Assembly: GCF_015706575.1 (NCBI RefSeq)
Contig: NW_024037074.1
Coordinates: 17,535,334-17,599,333 of the forward strand
Direction: 5' to 3'
DNA: 64,000 bases
Source of the DNA: Patiria miniata
Lineage: Eukaryota; Echinodermata; Asteroidea; Valvatida; Asterinidae
Positions within the stretch are counted from its first letter, which is position 1, and each line of letters starts with the position of its first letter. The notes below the pieces were generated by a model that saw nothing but the letters and a program-made list of their open reading frames with translations, was not told the origin of the DNA and made no database searches. The position numbers were made by a program, and so were the translations under genes. Of this stretch, positions 21,342-36,300 are shown piece after piece.

Positions 21342-24300
21342 CTGAAAATGAAACCACAGAAGGTGAAACAAATTCAAAAATCAAGAATGCAAAAATATGG
21401 AGAAAAACAAATTGTGAAAATGGTCAGCAAATACAAAAAAGAACGAATCCTCTTACTTATTGGATGCAATGCCAACAACTTAAATAAATAGAAATAACGG
21501 TGGAGAAAGAAATGGATAAAAGAAAAGATGGGGGTACATACAAATGAAAACAACTGAATGTGTACTGTTATCGAGAATAGAATGCAATCCCAACCAAAAC
21601 AAAAAATGCGAAGTTATTAAAAGCTGGAAAAAACTGCAAAAAGTTACAGTTCAAACTCTTGAACAGAAAACCAGAAACCTCCCATGTATTTTTACACGAT
21701 AAAAATGCACTCAGCTTTCAATAGGACGGTGATATCTTGTAATTGATGTGTTTTCTATGTGACATTAGACATGTTGGTTGAACTTTTCCCTTTCGTGGTT
21801 CAGTTTAAAGTTTGAAATAAAGTAAAAAAATAAAGGCTGTTTGGTTATTTGAATTAGCTTTGGATACTCTCAGATCAGAACTTGACTGAACCCGATCTGC
21901 TTGAATTAAACTCACTCATACCTTTAGTTCTACTGCACCCCTGAGTTCAATGTTGAAGCCTTCAAAGTCCTCCAAAATGACCTTGGTGTCCGAACTGATG
22001 TGGATCTTCAAAGCTTGGTGGAGGCAGATAAAGACATGTATATAGGAAAATCAGTTATAAGCAGAACCACAAGTAGGGTCAAAGAAGCCTGAGTTATTTC
22101 ATCATTCACTATAGCTGTTACGGCAATTAGGTGATATGATTGTGCTTTTGATGTTACAAGCATGGCATTTGGCACGCAGTCAGAGTATGTCTTAAAGATA
22201 TAGTCCATCATTTGTAATTTGTGCATTTTGTTCGTTTGAAGCAACAAAAGTGCTCAAAATCTAAAGAAGGGTACTGAACAACTAACCCGATGAAGTTTCA
22301 GCTCAGCTTCAGCTGTATATTCCGAGAAAAACAGCATTCTAGGATCTCAATTTCAAATCAAAGTTGCTGAATCATGTTTTGAATTGGGCCTGAATTCAGC
22401 GTCTGAGACACGTTCTCACAGAGCCGATTACAGCTACGCGATGTCGCGCATCGATCCGACGAATTATAGCGACCGCGCGCGCGTGTGCGTCGTGTCAACG
22501 CTTGCGCGCTGCGCCGAATAAAAACAAACCAACTACTAACGGAAATTTCCAACGGTGCGTCTTAAGACGCACCATTAGAAAGGCCTTCTTTCGTTGATTA
22601 CTTCAAAATGACAGCTTTCCAGAAAGAATGATTTCACAGGGAGTTTGGTCCCCTTACTATCTTTCAACCAAGTATGTTTTTCAACAATAATTACGCCAGT
22701 TACTTTTTGGATAGCTGCAAATGATGGACTATAGCTTTAAGAATATATTTGGCTATAGGGCCATCGCAGATTTGTCCTTTGAAAAAAATTAGGTGGAATA
22801 ACAAGCAATGGCAGCCATTTTGAAAATTATGAAAATTGCTTGTTATTCTACCTATATTTTTTCAAAGGACAAATGTTTAATAGATATAATAGCCACATAT
22901 CTTTCTACATCTCCATTGCTGTACTGCAGCAATTGCGTGTTTTAATTGCACACAGGGATTCTCATAAGTAGACCTCTTTGAAGTTGAAAAAAAAAATTCT
23001 TCTGGGCGGAAATTGTAGCTTTATCAAAATGCAACGACCTGAACTCTATATAATTTTTCAGCTGTTTTTTAATCCATAAAAGCGGTAAACGGGAGGTCAT
23101 TCATCAATCAGGACAAACTCTCAAAAGCGCCATCAACGACAAATTGCCGACAGGGCGAAGTCTGAAATCTAAATTACGAGTCGTCAAGGGGAACTACTTA
23201 TAAAGTTCAAGTTATGAAACTGGACCACTCTAGCGTGCAGTACGAAATGGCGGGGTAACCATGGCAACATATATATTTAAAAAAATACCTTCTCCGTTTG
23301 ATTCCATTCTAGATGCCGTATTCACTGTGTCTCCGAAGAGACAATAGCGAGGCATCTTGAGCCCCACCACGCCAGCTACGCACGGACCTGCAGTCACAAT
23401 TACAACAAAATTAAAGTTTTGATATCTGCAGGACACATTCATTTTTCTATAACCATTACTAACACAACATTCTATCTTCCAACACAACATTCTATCTTAC
23501 ACGTTCAAAGAAAAGAGGAAATTCTCCCCCCCCCCCCACAAACCCCCCCCCCCCAAAAAAAACCCCCACACCTTCTCTTGTTTAGGATGTCAAAAAGCTG
23601 TAACGCTTCAACTTTGAATAACGTCTATACATCAGGTAAAAGGGCGCGGTTTCAAAAGTTCCTTGATGGACCATAACGTTGTAAAAGTTATATCTATGCC
23701 TATTAGGATTATAGAAGTGCTTCAATGCGTCTATAGCAAATCATTATGCTTTTGACCCGTATATTCGCCAAATAAAATGCGGTATCAACAACAATGACTG
23801 ACATGCCATGATAATGATTATTGGTTTCCTATACCTGTGTGTATTCCCACCCGCATATGAAGTTTCTGGTCTCTTTTGTGTCGAATCCTGAAGGAGCCGA
23901 CTGCCTTAAGCAAGGCCAGCGCCATGTTGCAAATCTCACGCGCATGCGCATTGCCATTGCGGACTGGCACACCAGACACCACCATGTAGGCGTCCCCAAT
24001 AGTCTCAACCTGAACAGAAACGCAGACAAAATGTATTAAAATGAAGTCTTCCTACGATATCCCAACACGGAACAACAAGTTACAAGAGGCTGAAATTGAG
24101 CAGATCATCATTTGGTTTCAGAGGTTATAAGTTCAGCTTACCTTATACACATCAAAATGTTCAATGATGCCATCAAAACAGGTGTACAGATCGTTCAGTA
24201 ACATGACCACCTGTAGCACAGAGATAAACACAAATCACTTTTGCTAATACCTATTTTAATACAATTCTTGAGGATACATTTCGTGAAGCTGTCAATTAGC

Positions 24301-27300
24301 AAGATCAAATCATCAGCCAAAATGTCGTGGGACGTTCCCTACACGTGAACTCGCTGAGAAATAGTTTCCTTATAAGGGAATAATAGCCTCCTGAACACAC
24401 TGAAGCAAGGCGGTTCGAGATGCATAAATTGAACTAGAACATTAAGCCGGCTTGTACAATTTCAAAACAAACTGTGGTGCGAGCGTGAGATATCTACAGA
24501 ACGAATCAGGGATTAGTTTAAAACCACCTCCATAGGCGTGCTCTGTGCCGAGAGTTCAGTGAACCCTTTGATGTCACTGAAGAAGATGGTGACACTGTCG
24601 TAAGATTCCGGGTCGACGGCCTTGCCTTGCTTCAACTGATCTGCTACGACCCTGCACAATTTTGAAAGACACAAATTACTTTTAGCATTTCTCAAGTTCC
24701 CCGATTTTTAAGATCGACATCAAGCTAATCATTGACATATTGAAGACTTTTCTTTTCTTCAAATGCTTAGTTACTACTCTACATGTACAAAGTCATGATA
24801 GGCCTACTTGGCAAATTACAGGAAAGACGCCAATGTCAAAGACTTCCATAAAACTGATGGCGCAAAGGACATGAAACAGGTTAAAGAAATGTGCTTTGCG
24901 ACGGGATACTAGAGGGAGTGCGTACACTGAAAAAAAAAGGTGTATTAAAAAGTTTTACATCGGCAGTCCTGTAATGAAACCGTGAGTGTCTGTATCTATG
25001 TCTTCATAATAACATCGCCATCTTTGCAGTGTAGCTTTAAAAGAGGAAGGTTTCAAGAGAGAATCACAGGCGATAACTCTTAGATGGGTCAATGATTATA
25101 GGGAGGTTAAAATTTGTGGACATCAAGAAAGGCAGTTCAACAAAACAGGAATACAGCAGTTATGTTCTATGGAGAACAATGTGTATGCATATCTTTCACT
25201 GTGTATCTTTTAGGAAGCTATTCAAGAGTTTCTTAGATATTTCTCACCTGGGTAAGAGCTCATAAAGCAGAGTCTCAGCTCGTTTCTTCTCCTCCAGGAA
25301 GGCTGCGGTTCTCTCCTCCACCAACTCCTCCAGATTGTTGGCGTACTGCTCCATCCGATTCAGCAGGTTGTCTAGGATACCCTTGCCTGTGTTCTTCTTT
25401 CTATTCCGAGGAATCATCAGCATTTTAGATCATTAATACTCAGAAGTTGATTTGAAAGAGCCGCTTCCAACAAACAAATTGCTAAGCCACAAACAATTTT
25501 GCTTAGCAAAAGCAGGGCACCAACCAAAAACGTCACGCTGTGTATATTGATTTTACCTGGTACTCAGCTAAATTTTGCGTAACATATCAACTTGCTAGCG
25601 ATATTTCCTGCTTAGCACCAACATGAGACTGGGCCCTGGTGAATGATATCATCTAGGATTGCGTTCACTTTGTGCTTAGCCACTGTATTAAACTCACCTG
25701 TTGATTTTGACGATGGATGCGTTCAGCGAGTTGACATTAGGTCTGTCTTTAGGGTCTTCCGCCCAACACGCTTTGATCAACTCGGATATACTGGAGTCGA
25801 CGTTCTCGCCGGCAACCTGTGGTCTGAATGGTTGACTCAGGCTGCCGGAAGGAGGACACTTGATTTTGTCAACAATCTCTAAAAAGTGGGAAACAAAATC
25901 AATATTTTGACAACCACCGTTAGAAAAATAGTGGAGAAGGTATACAAAGGGAACATTTTGCTACGGATGTTTAGGGAGTGGCAAGTCGATAGCTCGTGGT
26001 CTGAGGCATCCAATTAAAGTTCTGAGGGTAGCTCTGCCAGCTGTTGGTTCGAGTCCAACCTGTGGCGTTACGATGTGTGTGTCCTTTGGCAAGACACTTC
26101 TCCCCACTCAGGACTAGATGGGTTCCTGGGAGGGCAGATATATGGTGATTGTGGTTGATTTTGGCTGGTGTGCACCGAAAATGGCAGCATCCAACTGAAT
26201 ACTTCACAGGGAGCTGAGATGGTCTTTGGTACGTTCTATTAGCCCAGTGAGCAAGGGTAATAATGATGTAGCGCCTTGAGCACCAGTTGTGATGGATATG
26301 TGCGCTTCACAAATTCGCATTGTTGATTCTTAGCAACAATTGATTGCTAATAAACTTCAACTAGTCGTTGGCTACAGCTTACAAATTCGATATTTTACCA
26401 CTTAGTTCCATGTTCTTCGACTCGGCCTCATACGGTCCCTGCCTGGTTGCAACTTCTCCCATGAGCATCCCTACACTGTAAATGTCGCCCTCTTTGGTTG
26501 GGCCTCGCTTTGGATCGCGGAGTAGCTCTGGGGCACCATAAAGCGACTCTGAGAATAAAGGATGAAATTACTCCAATAATGAAGACAGGCAATAACGAAC
26601 AAAATTGAAAATCAACAACAATCTTTACTTTGTATCAAAAAGAAAGGAGATTGACAATGTGCTAAATCTTGGTTGATACAAACAGGCCTACATCTTAATT
26701 TTTTTTTTATCTCTCCAGAAGTACACTTACATATTTATTTTCATTTTGTTTTAAAGAAAATCTCTTCTCAAAGCAAGTCCGTTTGGATTTTCACTTAGAG
26801 ATAAACATAACAGAAAAAACTGTATTTATGAAAGAATCTAGAGTATGCATTTTTTAAAATGAAGGACAATGCTTTGTGTTTCGAAGATGTGATGACTCAC
26901 TCGTCAGAAGGGCGTGGTCACCGAGGGTCTGCGAAGCGCCCTCTCGGAGGGACGGCAAGCCAAAGTCGATAAGTTTGAGGACGAATCGACTATCCACGAG
27001 GCAGTTGGAGGAGTTGAGTCGGCCGTGGACTGACAGCTCACTGCGGTGAAGGTACTGCACTCCCTGCATTGATCAATCAGATTCTGTTATTGACCACTAA
27101 GGCTTAATTATTGATTAGCGAAAAAAAAATGCTCCAACAGTTCACGTTGAAAAATTTCCACGGCTTAAAGTAAACTGCGTAAGACCCGCACAATTTAATT
27201 CAATTCAATTCAACCGGATAGGCACACAGACATCTTGAATAACAGTATCCTGGGAAATCAAATCATTTTACTGCTTTTCAAAGGAATAAAAAGAAGAAGA

Positions 27301-30300
27301 TTTTTCTTCAAAAGGGATTGATTTTCCTCCAGGAATCTTTGCTTTCAAATGAATTTAAATTGAGACCACAAATACCTTGATGACGTCACTGATAAGGGAG
27401 TACTTGAAGAGCCAGTCAAGTTTGATGGAATCGTTCTGAAGAATGTCCTGCAAATTCACAAGAATTAAATATTGAATTACTGCTTGTGGTGGGCAGATGA
27501 CATTGTTATATCAACTATTCTAAATTAGTGGAATCCTCCAAATTTTGATTGTCACAGAGTTGAAAGCAGGAAAATGGACAGAATAACGACAGAGCGGATC
27601 TATAGAAGCCTCAACGTCTGGCTTCTACATTCAACTCGTCCATGTATATAAGTCACAGGCCTTTACTGATCTTTATTTTATACGTCATGAGTATTTCAAC
27701 ATAAAGCTACCGATACCATTTACGCCGACCATGAAATCAATGAAAATTGGGTTCGACTCGGTTATTTATATGAAACTGTTTTTTTTCTTCAAAGAAATAG
27801 TTTACAAGAAATTGTTTACTTGCGCAACACACAAACCACAAATGGGGGAAGAACATTCCAACTATATTAGTGTTAGCAAATTTAACGGCAAACATTGCCT
27901 GGCGTGAGATGGACGGCAATGTGTCAAATTCAGTTCACCAATGCAAATACATGTAATTCAATATGAAAAGAGTCCACTAAATCCTCGTATGTTGTCTACT
28001 CCCCACCTTAAAACCAATAAGACAGGACTACTCCCTCCCACCTTCGTTACGACACTAACTTATTTGTTATTTAGGGTCTTGAAATAGAAAACGTACCATC
28101 AGGCTTCCTTTGGGGCAATACTCGTTGACGATGGCCACGTTAGGAACGTCGACGCACAATCCGATAAATCTTGCCAAGTTGGGATGCTCCAAATCCCGCA
28201 TCTGTGGACAGAAATTTCCTTGAGAATAATTATGAGCTATTCGTTTCAAAGAGTGTTCATTCAAATTTCACAGAGAAATGTGTCCGTAATTATATCCTTT
28301 TCAACAGCGAAAGTTAAAGATGATCAACCCTTATGTCCTCTTACGTTTTTCAGCTCAATGAGAATCTCTCTATTCATCTTCACTTCATCTTGGGAGATCC
28401 TCTTGACAGCAACAGTTCGACCCTGTTGAAAAATACAAGGGAAAACAAAATACTTAGACAATTAAGACGAGTATTATCTACTGTCAGCTAAGGGGCCTAT
28501 AATATAGTTAACACCCCCCCTCCCCAGGATGTAACTCTATGAAATATCCTCTGTGTGAGTTAATTTTTCGCTGGCATCTGTTTTTTTTTTTAACCAAATA
28601 TATGAGACCGATTCTGTCAGGAAATCTTGCTTATTTCAATTGTACTTTGCATCAAAATGATAATCTACTGCTCCCCCTTTTAGTAGCCTTTCAAATGCGA
28701 CTATAGAACTTGTTCAGTAATGATATTTGCTATATGATACTATCCCCCAAATCCATCCATTTCTGAAAGTTACAGCAAAAGCAAAATGTTGTATATTTCC
28801 TTTAACGCCCATTGTCATTGAATTACGTCTGATAGTGATGATTTTGCAGAAAACATGGTAACCTTGTTGGATGTCTTCAAAGTCTCAAGGGCCATTACTC
28901 AAACATCGGCCCCGTCTCCTGTTGTTGCTTCAGGCTCCACTTCAGGCCATTGACTTTGGAGACTAATGACCATTTTGGACTTTGGAGACAGTGATCAATT
29001 TCCGCCACGGGAAAAGATAATGAAGCCGAAACTCGAACGAAATGAGGTTTGAGAAACTGCCTGCATCCGTTTGTTTGTTTTAGGTTACTTCTCAAACTCT
29101 CACCTGGTAAAATGCTGTCTGGGTAAAAACCTGTTTTCCTTCTTCCGTTTTTAAAGAAACACTCCCCTACGAGAAAAAAAATGAAACAGTTTGTTTTAAC
29201 AACTGATACAAAAAAGGAACTCTTTTTGTGACAACGAACGGCTGACAGACAGGGAGACATCTTCCATTGAGGGGAAATTGACATTGAAAATTGAATGAAC
29301 TGTGATTAATGTGCAGCAGAATTCCCCTCAGGATCACAGCTGCGCGGCTTATTGGAGCCCAACCCTGCTTGATCAGGTTGGCATAACAAGATTAACTTCT
29401 TCTCAGAACGATTCAAGGTTTCAAAATGAAAGTATTGCCGTTCTGTGGATGTTTTTGTCGGTACCTGCTTCGCCTTATACAATGATATTCTCGGCATTGC
29501 CCTACATAATTCAGGTAGTCAATAACAAAGATTATTAAATTAGGCAAATCGGAATTCAATTTTGAATGGCTTGGCAACCTTTATGGTTTTGTTCATTCGA
29601 CAATCAGGTAACCGCAACAAATACAGACAACATTCACGGTCATATACTTCAAAATGAAAGTAAACTAATCTTGAAGTGTCTGTGGCCGGGGAACTTACAA
29701 GAGAAAACGAAGAGGTTCTGCATCCACGGGCGTGGTCACTTTGCATCTGTAGCTCCTCCCACTTTATTTGCCACGCCCTACTTTGGATAGCGGCATCTCT
29801 TTTTAACTTCCTGAATAGAGTTAAAGGAAAATATAAGCTCTAATAGTTCATGTAAAGATTCCTCAATCGGACACATTTTTTTTTCGCTTAATTTTTTATT
29901 TTACAACAGAAATGAGAACTGTTGTGTACTATGAAATGGGGGTTTCAATTATTCAACTGATTGATCTCCAGATATTTTTGAACAAAATTAACAAAAATAT
30001 TGCCATACAATATTGCCGTGAATTATCAAACGGTCATTCGGAAACGTTAGGGACCGTTAGAATAATCATGCGCTTACGGGATACGTGCGGCTCCAAGAAT
30101 GTTGCCTATTGAATCAACATTTCGTCTGAAGCGAATACCCGTTTGCTACATGGACTATAATTCGATCGGGTTGTCTCCAGATGTGTTCTTTTCATGTCCA
30201 CTTCAGCTGAGCCCAAGGCAACAAATGTGGGGACTATTTTATCATTTCAAAATTATGGTGTTTGTATTTGCAAGCAGCACGTGCAGGCAGGCAGGGGCAT

Positions 30301-33300
30301 GGGAATATAATTATCATTAATCATTATTATTCTTTCAAAATCACGTCTTTTTACGAATGCCAATGTTTCAGAGTTCGAAATGTGTTATTATTCTCTGGCT
30401 CAACGCACATTCCGGAAATTGATTCTGCATAGCCCGAATGGTCGAGTGGCTTAAATAAATTAGATTTGTTATTTTTTTCCGAGGTAGGAGTTATTAAAAT
30501 TCTGCTTGGCGAAATACGATAACAAGTGTGATTCAGCTACCGTAACGACAATTGTCGTACGGTCACTTTCAATCGTCTGATTTATTTTCCAGAGTGAACA
30601 TTGAAAGTGTTTTAAAGAAAAGATAAAGAATTAAAAGAAACTGACTGGCCAGCATTTCAGATTTCTGAATTGACCATTTTTAAAATGGAGTTCCCAAAAA
30701 TTTATTAAAAGCCATCTTTGGCAAAGTGCAGTAACTTACTCTTTTTGTTCATTAATCAGTTACGCCACACAATACGGCACTTCGTGGTGCCACCGACGAT
30801 TTCGTTACCAGGGAAAAAAAACATTTAAAACGACTTTTCTGCATCACAGCACCACCTGTTTCAGGCCTAGACGTTGTTTATTTGATCAAAATTTCAATGC
30901 AATTACGAAGCTTCCTTCGGTACGTGGTGGTGCCATTTTCCTCCGGGAATGCCAAATTGCTTTCGCGCAAAGTGCATTTTTTCTCATCATCGGGTTCTTA
31001 AAAGTAATGCCTCCGTGTAAGTGGAAGCAGAGCCCATTATAAATTATGGGCTGCATCTACACTGCAAAAACTGTAGTGTTAATTTAACACCATTCGGTAT
31101 CTATATAGGACAACACCAGTACAATTTAACAACAGATGGTCCTATATAGATACAAATGGTGTAAATTTAACACTGCAGTTTTTGCAGTGTATGTATATCG
31201 CGACGGAGTAGATTGATGAGTACTCGTAGTGGAGAAAGGACGGGCCGGGTTAGTGTCAAACGGTTCCCTCGTCGACAAAAAAAACCGACTGGCAATGAAA
31301 TCAAGAGGACCGCTCACCTGTAAACTGCAAGGATGACGGCACTCCCGCCCAGGAGAAGACAACACGATACGATAATGGTTATCGTCAAGACAGAGTCTGT
31401 TGGGAAAAGTGTAACATTTGACTGAAAAAAGAGAAATGGACTGCTGGAGTGGAATTTGACTAGACTGCTTCTGACTAGCGTCCCATTACAAGGGCGTAAA
31501 TCGGGGGCGGGAGGAGGATACATTCTCACATTTCAAAAATTTTGCATCCCCATTTTTTTTTCCCAAAAAAAAATGAATAAAGAGCGCCGATACGAATTCT
31601 CTTTTTAAATTAGACTGTAAGACGCTGGGTATTGACGCAAAGCCCCTTCATGTGCTTACAAGTTTCTGTCATAATTATGAACCGCGCCAAAATGATGCGC
31701 ATCCGCACCCCCACCCCTTTCAAATTCCAAACACCTGGACAGTTTGGGATTTTTTTTTATCTTACCTTGTATCTGACAGGCAGGATTTTCGTTTTCAAAG
31801 CCACAGAACGGAGTGTCAGGCGGGGGGTCGGTAGCCCCTCCTGGCCAGGCGATATCACCCACAAACTCCAACTCACCCGTCGCACCGTAAAAATTAGCCA
31901 CAACCTGAACAGTCAATAGACAAATTGAAATAAACGAACAAGACACCAGCAGTGGGGGAAAAATCAATACAACTTAAATGTTGTCAAGAAATGGCACGAA
32001 TGTTCTTGATTACCCAACGACTTGAAAATGTACAAACCTGTCACAAAATCTGGGGAAAAAATTGTGAGGCTAACTTTTTTTATGGACTAGGTTAATATTA
32101 GAGATGCGCATTCGGAATGTCAATAATATTATTCAGAATATTATATTACACGTTATTTGAATAATACTCGGCATATTAAACATTTCGTTTAATGCTTGGA
32201 ATGTTTTGGGAATAAAAACATCCTGCCACTTCTTTTGTCAGCATTTTACGCCTGCTTACAACTTTAGTCATTTCCATGGCGAATGATATACATACAATTT
32301 GCCATAATTTTTTGTTTGTAATTTTGAATGATTTTCCGAGGTATTTTCCAATAATTATTACACTCCACTTATAATTTATACGCACGCCATACGCATGTCG
32401 CTGATTAACCCCATTCATTGCTGATCAGTCAAATGCGACTGCAGGTATTATTGTGTGGAGGCTAACGCTGAAAAGATCGTCAATAAAAAGACGCCCTTGG
32501 AGGTTCCGTGCTTGACAAAATTAGTTTGACATTTTTTACATTAATTTACATTCCATACAGCATACGGGGTAAATTTTCAATGAAATATGGAACGTGGATA
32601 GGATGGCCGTTAACCATTTCTGTCAAAGGGGCACTAGGTCCAGAAATCTCCAAAAATTTCATGTTTTTGGATCGTTTACTTAGCCTATTTCAAACATATG
32701 GTTGAAAGGAAACTAACCTAATTATGTTCAGTGACGTCTGTAATCAACTGCCGGTATGCATGTTATAATCGGTTTGAATCATTGTACACATAAAACAAAA
32801 TCATTTTACTGAATTCGACGGAGGACGAATCCGATTAAGTAAATTTCATACAAAGCAAAATCGCCAAGGGTATTCGCTCGCGCTTAAACGTCTGTCTGGC
32901 ATCTTGAAAAGGGGAAGGAAAAAGTAAATATAACCTTAATCCATTCGGCCGTAACGGAACGTATGTAATATTTATTGAGCAAATAGGGGACGAATAACCC
33001 ATCGCATTTCGCCAACATGAATTCTTGTTACTCTTTCTCGTTGAACAGACATATTAAAAAAAAACAAAAAAAAACCCAAAGGCAACTAAAACCTGTCTGA
33101 GGCAGAATCCAGCACGGTCTCCATATGGCCAAAAAAAAAAGTCTCCGGTTTCTGGTATGCGCGCGCGTCGCCGTAGCCATGCGCGTCGGCAAAATGATTT
33201 TTTTTTTCAATGAAAGATGATGTCTCAAGACCGCCAAACTCACTGGTTTGACTGGAATCCTGCTGCTGCTCAATTTTAACGTGTTTTTAGATGGGATTAT

Positions 33301-36300
33301 GATCGAGAATAAGCTTTATGTGGCCTCTCTGGACTCCCATATATTTGCACTAAGTCTAGTCGGGCACCATTTGCAGTCATCAGCCTACATTTTGAGGCAA
33401 AAAAAAATCAGGTAAAAAAAAAAAAAAGCCGCGTCGCCGCACCACTTTTTAGGCAAGCTCCATACCAGAAACCGGAGACTTATTTTTTTTGGCCTATGGG
33501 ATATTTTTTTTGCACTATACGTGCGCGAGGCTCAATGCCTTAGACATGGCAAGAGGACTAGGGGTGTGCTCTGTTTCACAAAACATGAGGTAAAATTTTT
33601 GAACAACATCATCGGAAAATTGTGAATTCTTGACTTGTTTTAATTTTTGACCGAAAGATATTTGTGAATGGGAATAAATATGTGCTTGGCCGGTATTAAA
33701 CAAGTATGTTAAAAACCAGCTAGGGGCCTGGACGTTGACCTTGATAATAACCCTCGCCTTTGGGCTCAGGCCGCCAGCATGTTGTTTATGTTGGGTCTTG
33801 ATATTTTAGCTGATTTCCTTTGCACATTGAGACATTCTTACGTAATATTTCACAGAATTATTCCTCGTGTATAATGGTCATTGAATTATCATTAATAACG
33901 GTAATATTAAAGACCTTCGCTTGATTGCACTACTTATGTATAATTATCTACTAAGCACGGATGTGTTATTAAGGATACCAAAATTATATTTCATTGCATG
34001 TTTGAGAATGGAGAAAATGGAATCTGATCTCGGTCACAAGACAGTAAACATCGGCTGTTGGGGTGCGATATGGTGCCAATTATTCTTGACGAAAATATCT
34101 CCGCTTCCGCTTACCGTCGATTCTCCGTTCACCGTCATGTCCCATAGAGAGTAGTCGGCGTCGCGATCACCGTTCGCATTGACCGTGACCAAGCCAGAGA
34201 TACCTGGTCAATAAAAAAAATTACTGTCAACTTGATTATCATTATTGCTTTCGGTGATTTTTTGTTGTTGTAGCACGACGACAAAAACCCAACACGTTTG
34301 GAAATTCTTAATAGCCGAGGTGAAATAGTATAACTTTCGCATTTGGAACTAGAAAGCACTCAAAAAGCGCAAACCTGCGCAAAGGCTTAACAATTCCCCG
34401 CCATATTGTCAGTACACCCAAAAGAAATACTTGCATGAATGATAAAGAATCTTTAAAGTACAATCATGTATCCGGACCCAGATCCGGAGCACTTCCAAAA
34501 TGTAATCGATGTGTACTTGTACCAAGGACCACTCCTAAAAGCTTTTTTTCATGCAAATTCCGACATAACATTTTGATATATCTTGTTAACAGACAAACCA
34601 ACCAACCAGCTAACAAACTAAAATTCGATGAAAACAACCTCCTTGGCGGAGGTTATCATTGGAACGTTAGGCCGTTATCCCTACGGTATTAATGTATATC
34701 CATCTAAGTTCGTGCGAGGTGCATATTATATATGTCTATAAAACAAAACAGAGTAGGCATTCTAGAAGTGCTCTGATCGTCCATAAGTCTTCAGCAGGCA
34801 GAAATCCATTAACACGGATTTACCGACTTTAAACTTGCTCTTCCCATGCCATTTTTCAGATTCACTGCGAACTATAGATTTGTTTTTTTAAATTACCTTT
34901 TCCCTATAGGTTATCCACTTTTGAATGAGACATTGAAACGAAAAAGAAATTATGCCCACGTTCAGTTATGGAATAATTACTCTACAAATCTGGCATTATT
35001 TGCACCCCGACAATAATAATTCAGTTCTCGCGGGGTTTCTGCGCAATAGCAATTCAAAATAACAGCCTTGTATCAGAGAGCTGCAGACGCCCAGAAAAAA
35101 TGGCAGAACAGGCATTATTCTTTGTAAAACTACCACATAAGTTGAAAAATCGTCAAAACAAATGCGCACGAGCACGGAAGTGCAAGTTTAAAGAAAGTTC
35201 GAGTGTGAGAGTAATGGTGAATAAGGAAAATGAAACAACTTTATTACAGCATTGAAATCTTAATTCACAAATGAAGTGAATTATTTAAATAACCTTTTTT
35301 GGTACCTTTCAATACTTAGGACCACGGATACGGTAGCCACCTATTTAAGCACTGTCAGCGCAGCGCATGAAGAAAACAGAACAGGGTAACATCTTCAGTG
35401 GTGTAATGAGCTTTGCTGATAGGCCCTCGACGTTTTCTTCCCAGCAAAACCAGCTGGCCAAATAAAATGATAATGTTTCAATTACCACAATAATAACAAC
35501 TACAGAAATGAATTTATTTTCTCTACCCGTGTCTGACAGTGAGCTGTCCTCGTTCAATTTAGTTTCCTTCCCTTACCCTCGAATGTCCTGTTCCACATTT
35601 TTCTGGTGAGCGTGTAGCCGTCGGACAAGTTGCCACTCTCGCCCAAAGTCTCGTTGACGGCGAGAGAAATCAAGATGATGACGTCATGGAAGGCACTTGT
35701 AAAGAAGTTGAACTATGTGAAAAAAAAGGACACGACATAAGATTTATACTATCGATGTATAATTACAGTGTCGATCGGCGCAATTCATTAATTTTTCAAA
35801 AAGAAGTGCTTAAATTGGTAACTGCGCGCATTCATGTCGAGGCGTTAAAAGCTCATAAAGCCGCTGGAAATGTGTTTTCTAAAGAGCATTTTAATGAAAC
35901 TTACAGCTTTATACACCTGCTTGCCAAGTGGCAACGCACTATTCAGAATGGTTCGTCCTTTCCGGTTTTACTCATATAGCTAAGTGTTTTAAGTGGTAAT
36001 TTAATTCGATGCACCTGGGACACAGGTGTAAGATTCAGCCTGAGAGGTTTTGACGTCTTTAGGAGCTCATGATGAAGTCTCCAGAAAAAAAGGCATGCTG
36101 TAACGGCAGCTGGAGATGTCCATTCAACCCAAGGTCTATACAACTATCCATCGTCAGTATACCCCGTACTTAAATTGACAGTCAAAATGGGATTGTCCTT
36201 ACTCTTGTCTGTTATTCCTTAAGAAACTGCTTGTTTGCTCAATCTGTCGACAAAAAATTGTTTGCTTCTCGATTTCAACTTTTCAACAATGGAAAATTGA

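Noticed and set aside
30430..30455. tRNA gene (gcccgaatggtcgagtggct)
   Set aside because: Only an A-box-like start is present. The sequence becomes AT-rich with no anticodon arm or B-box.
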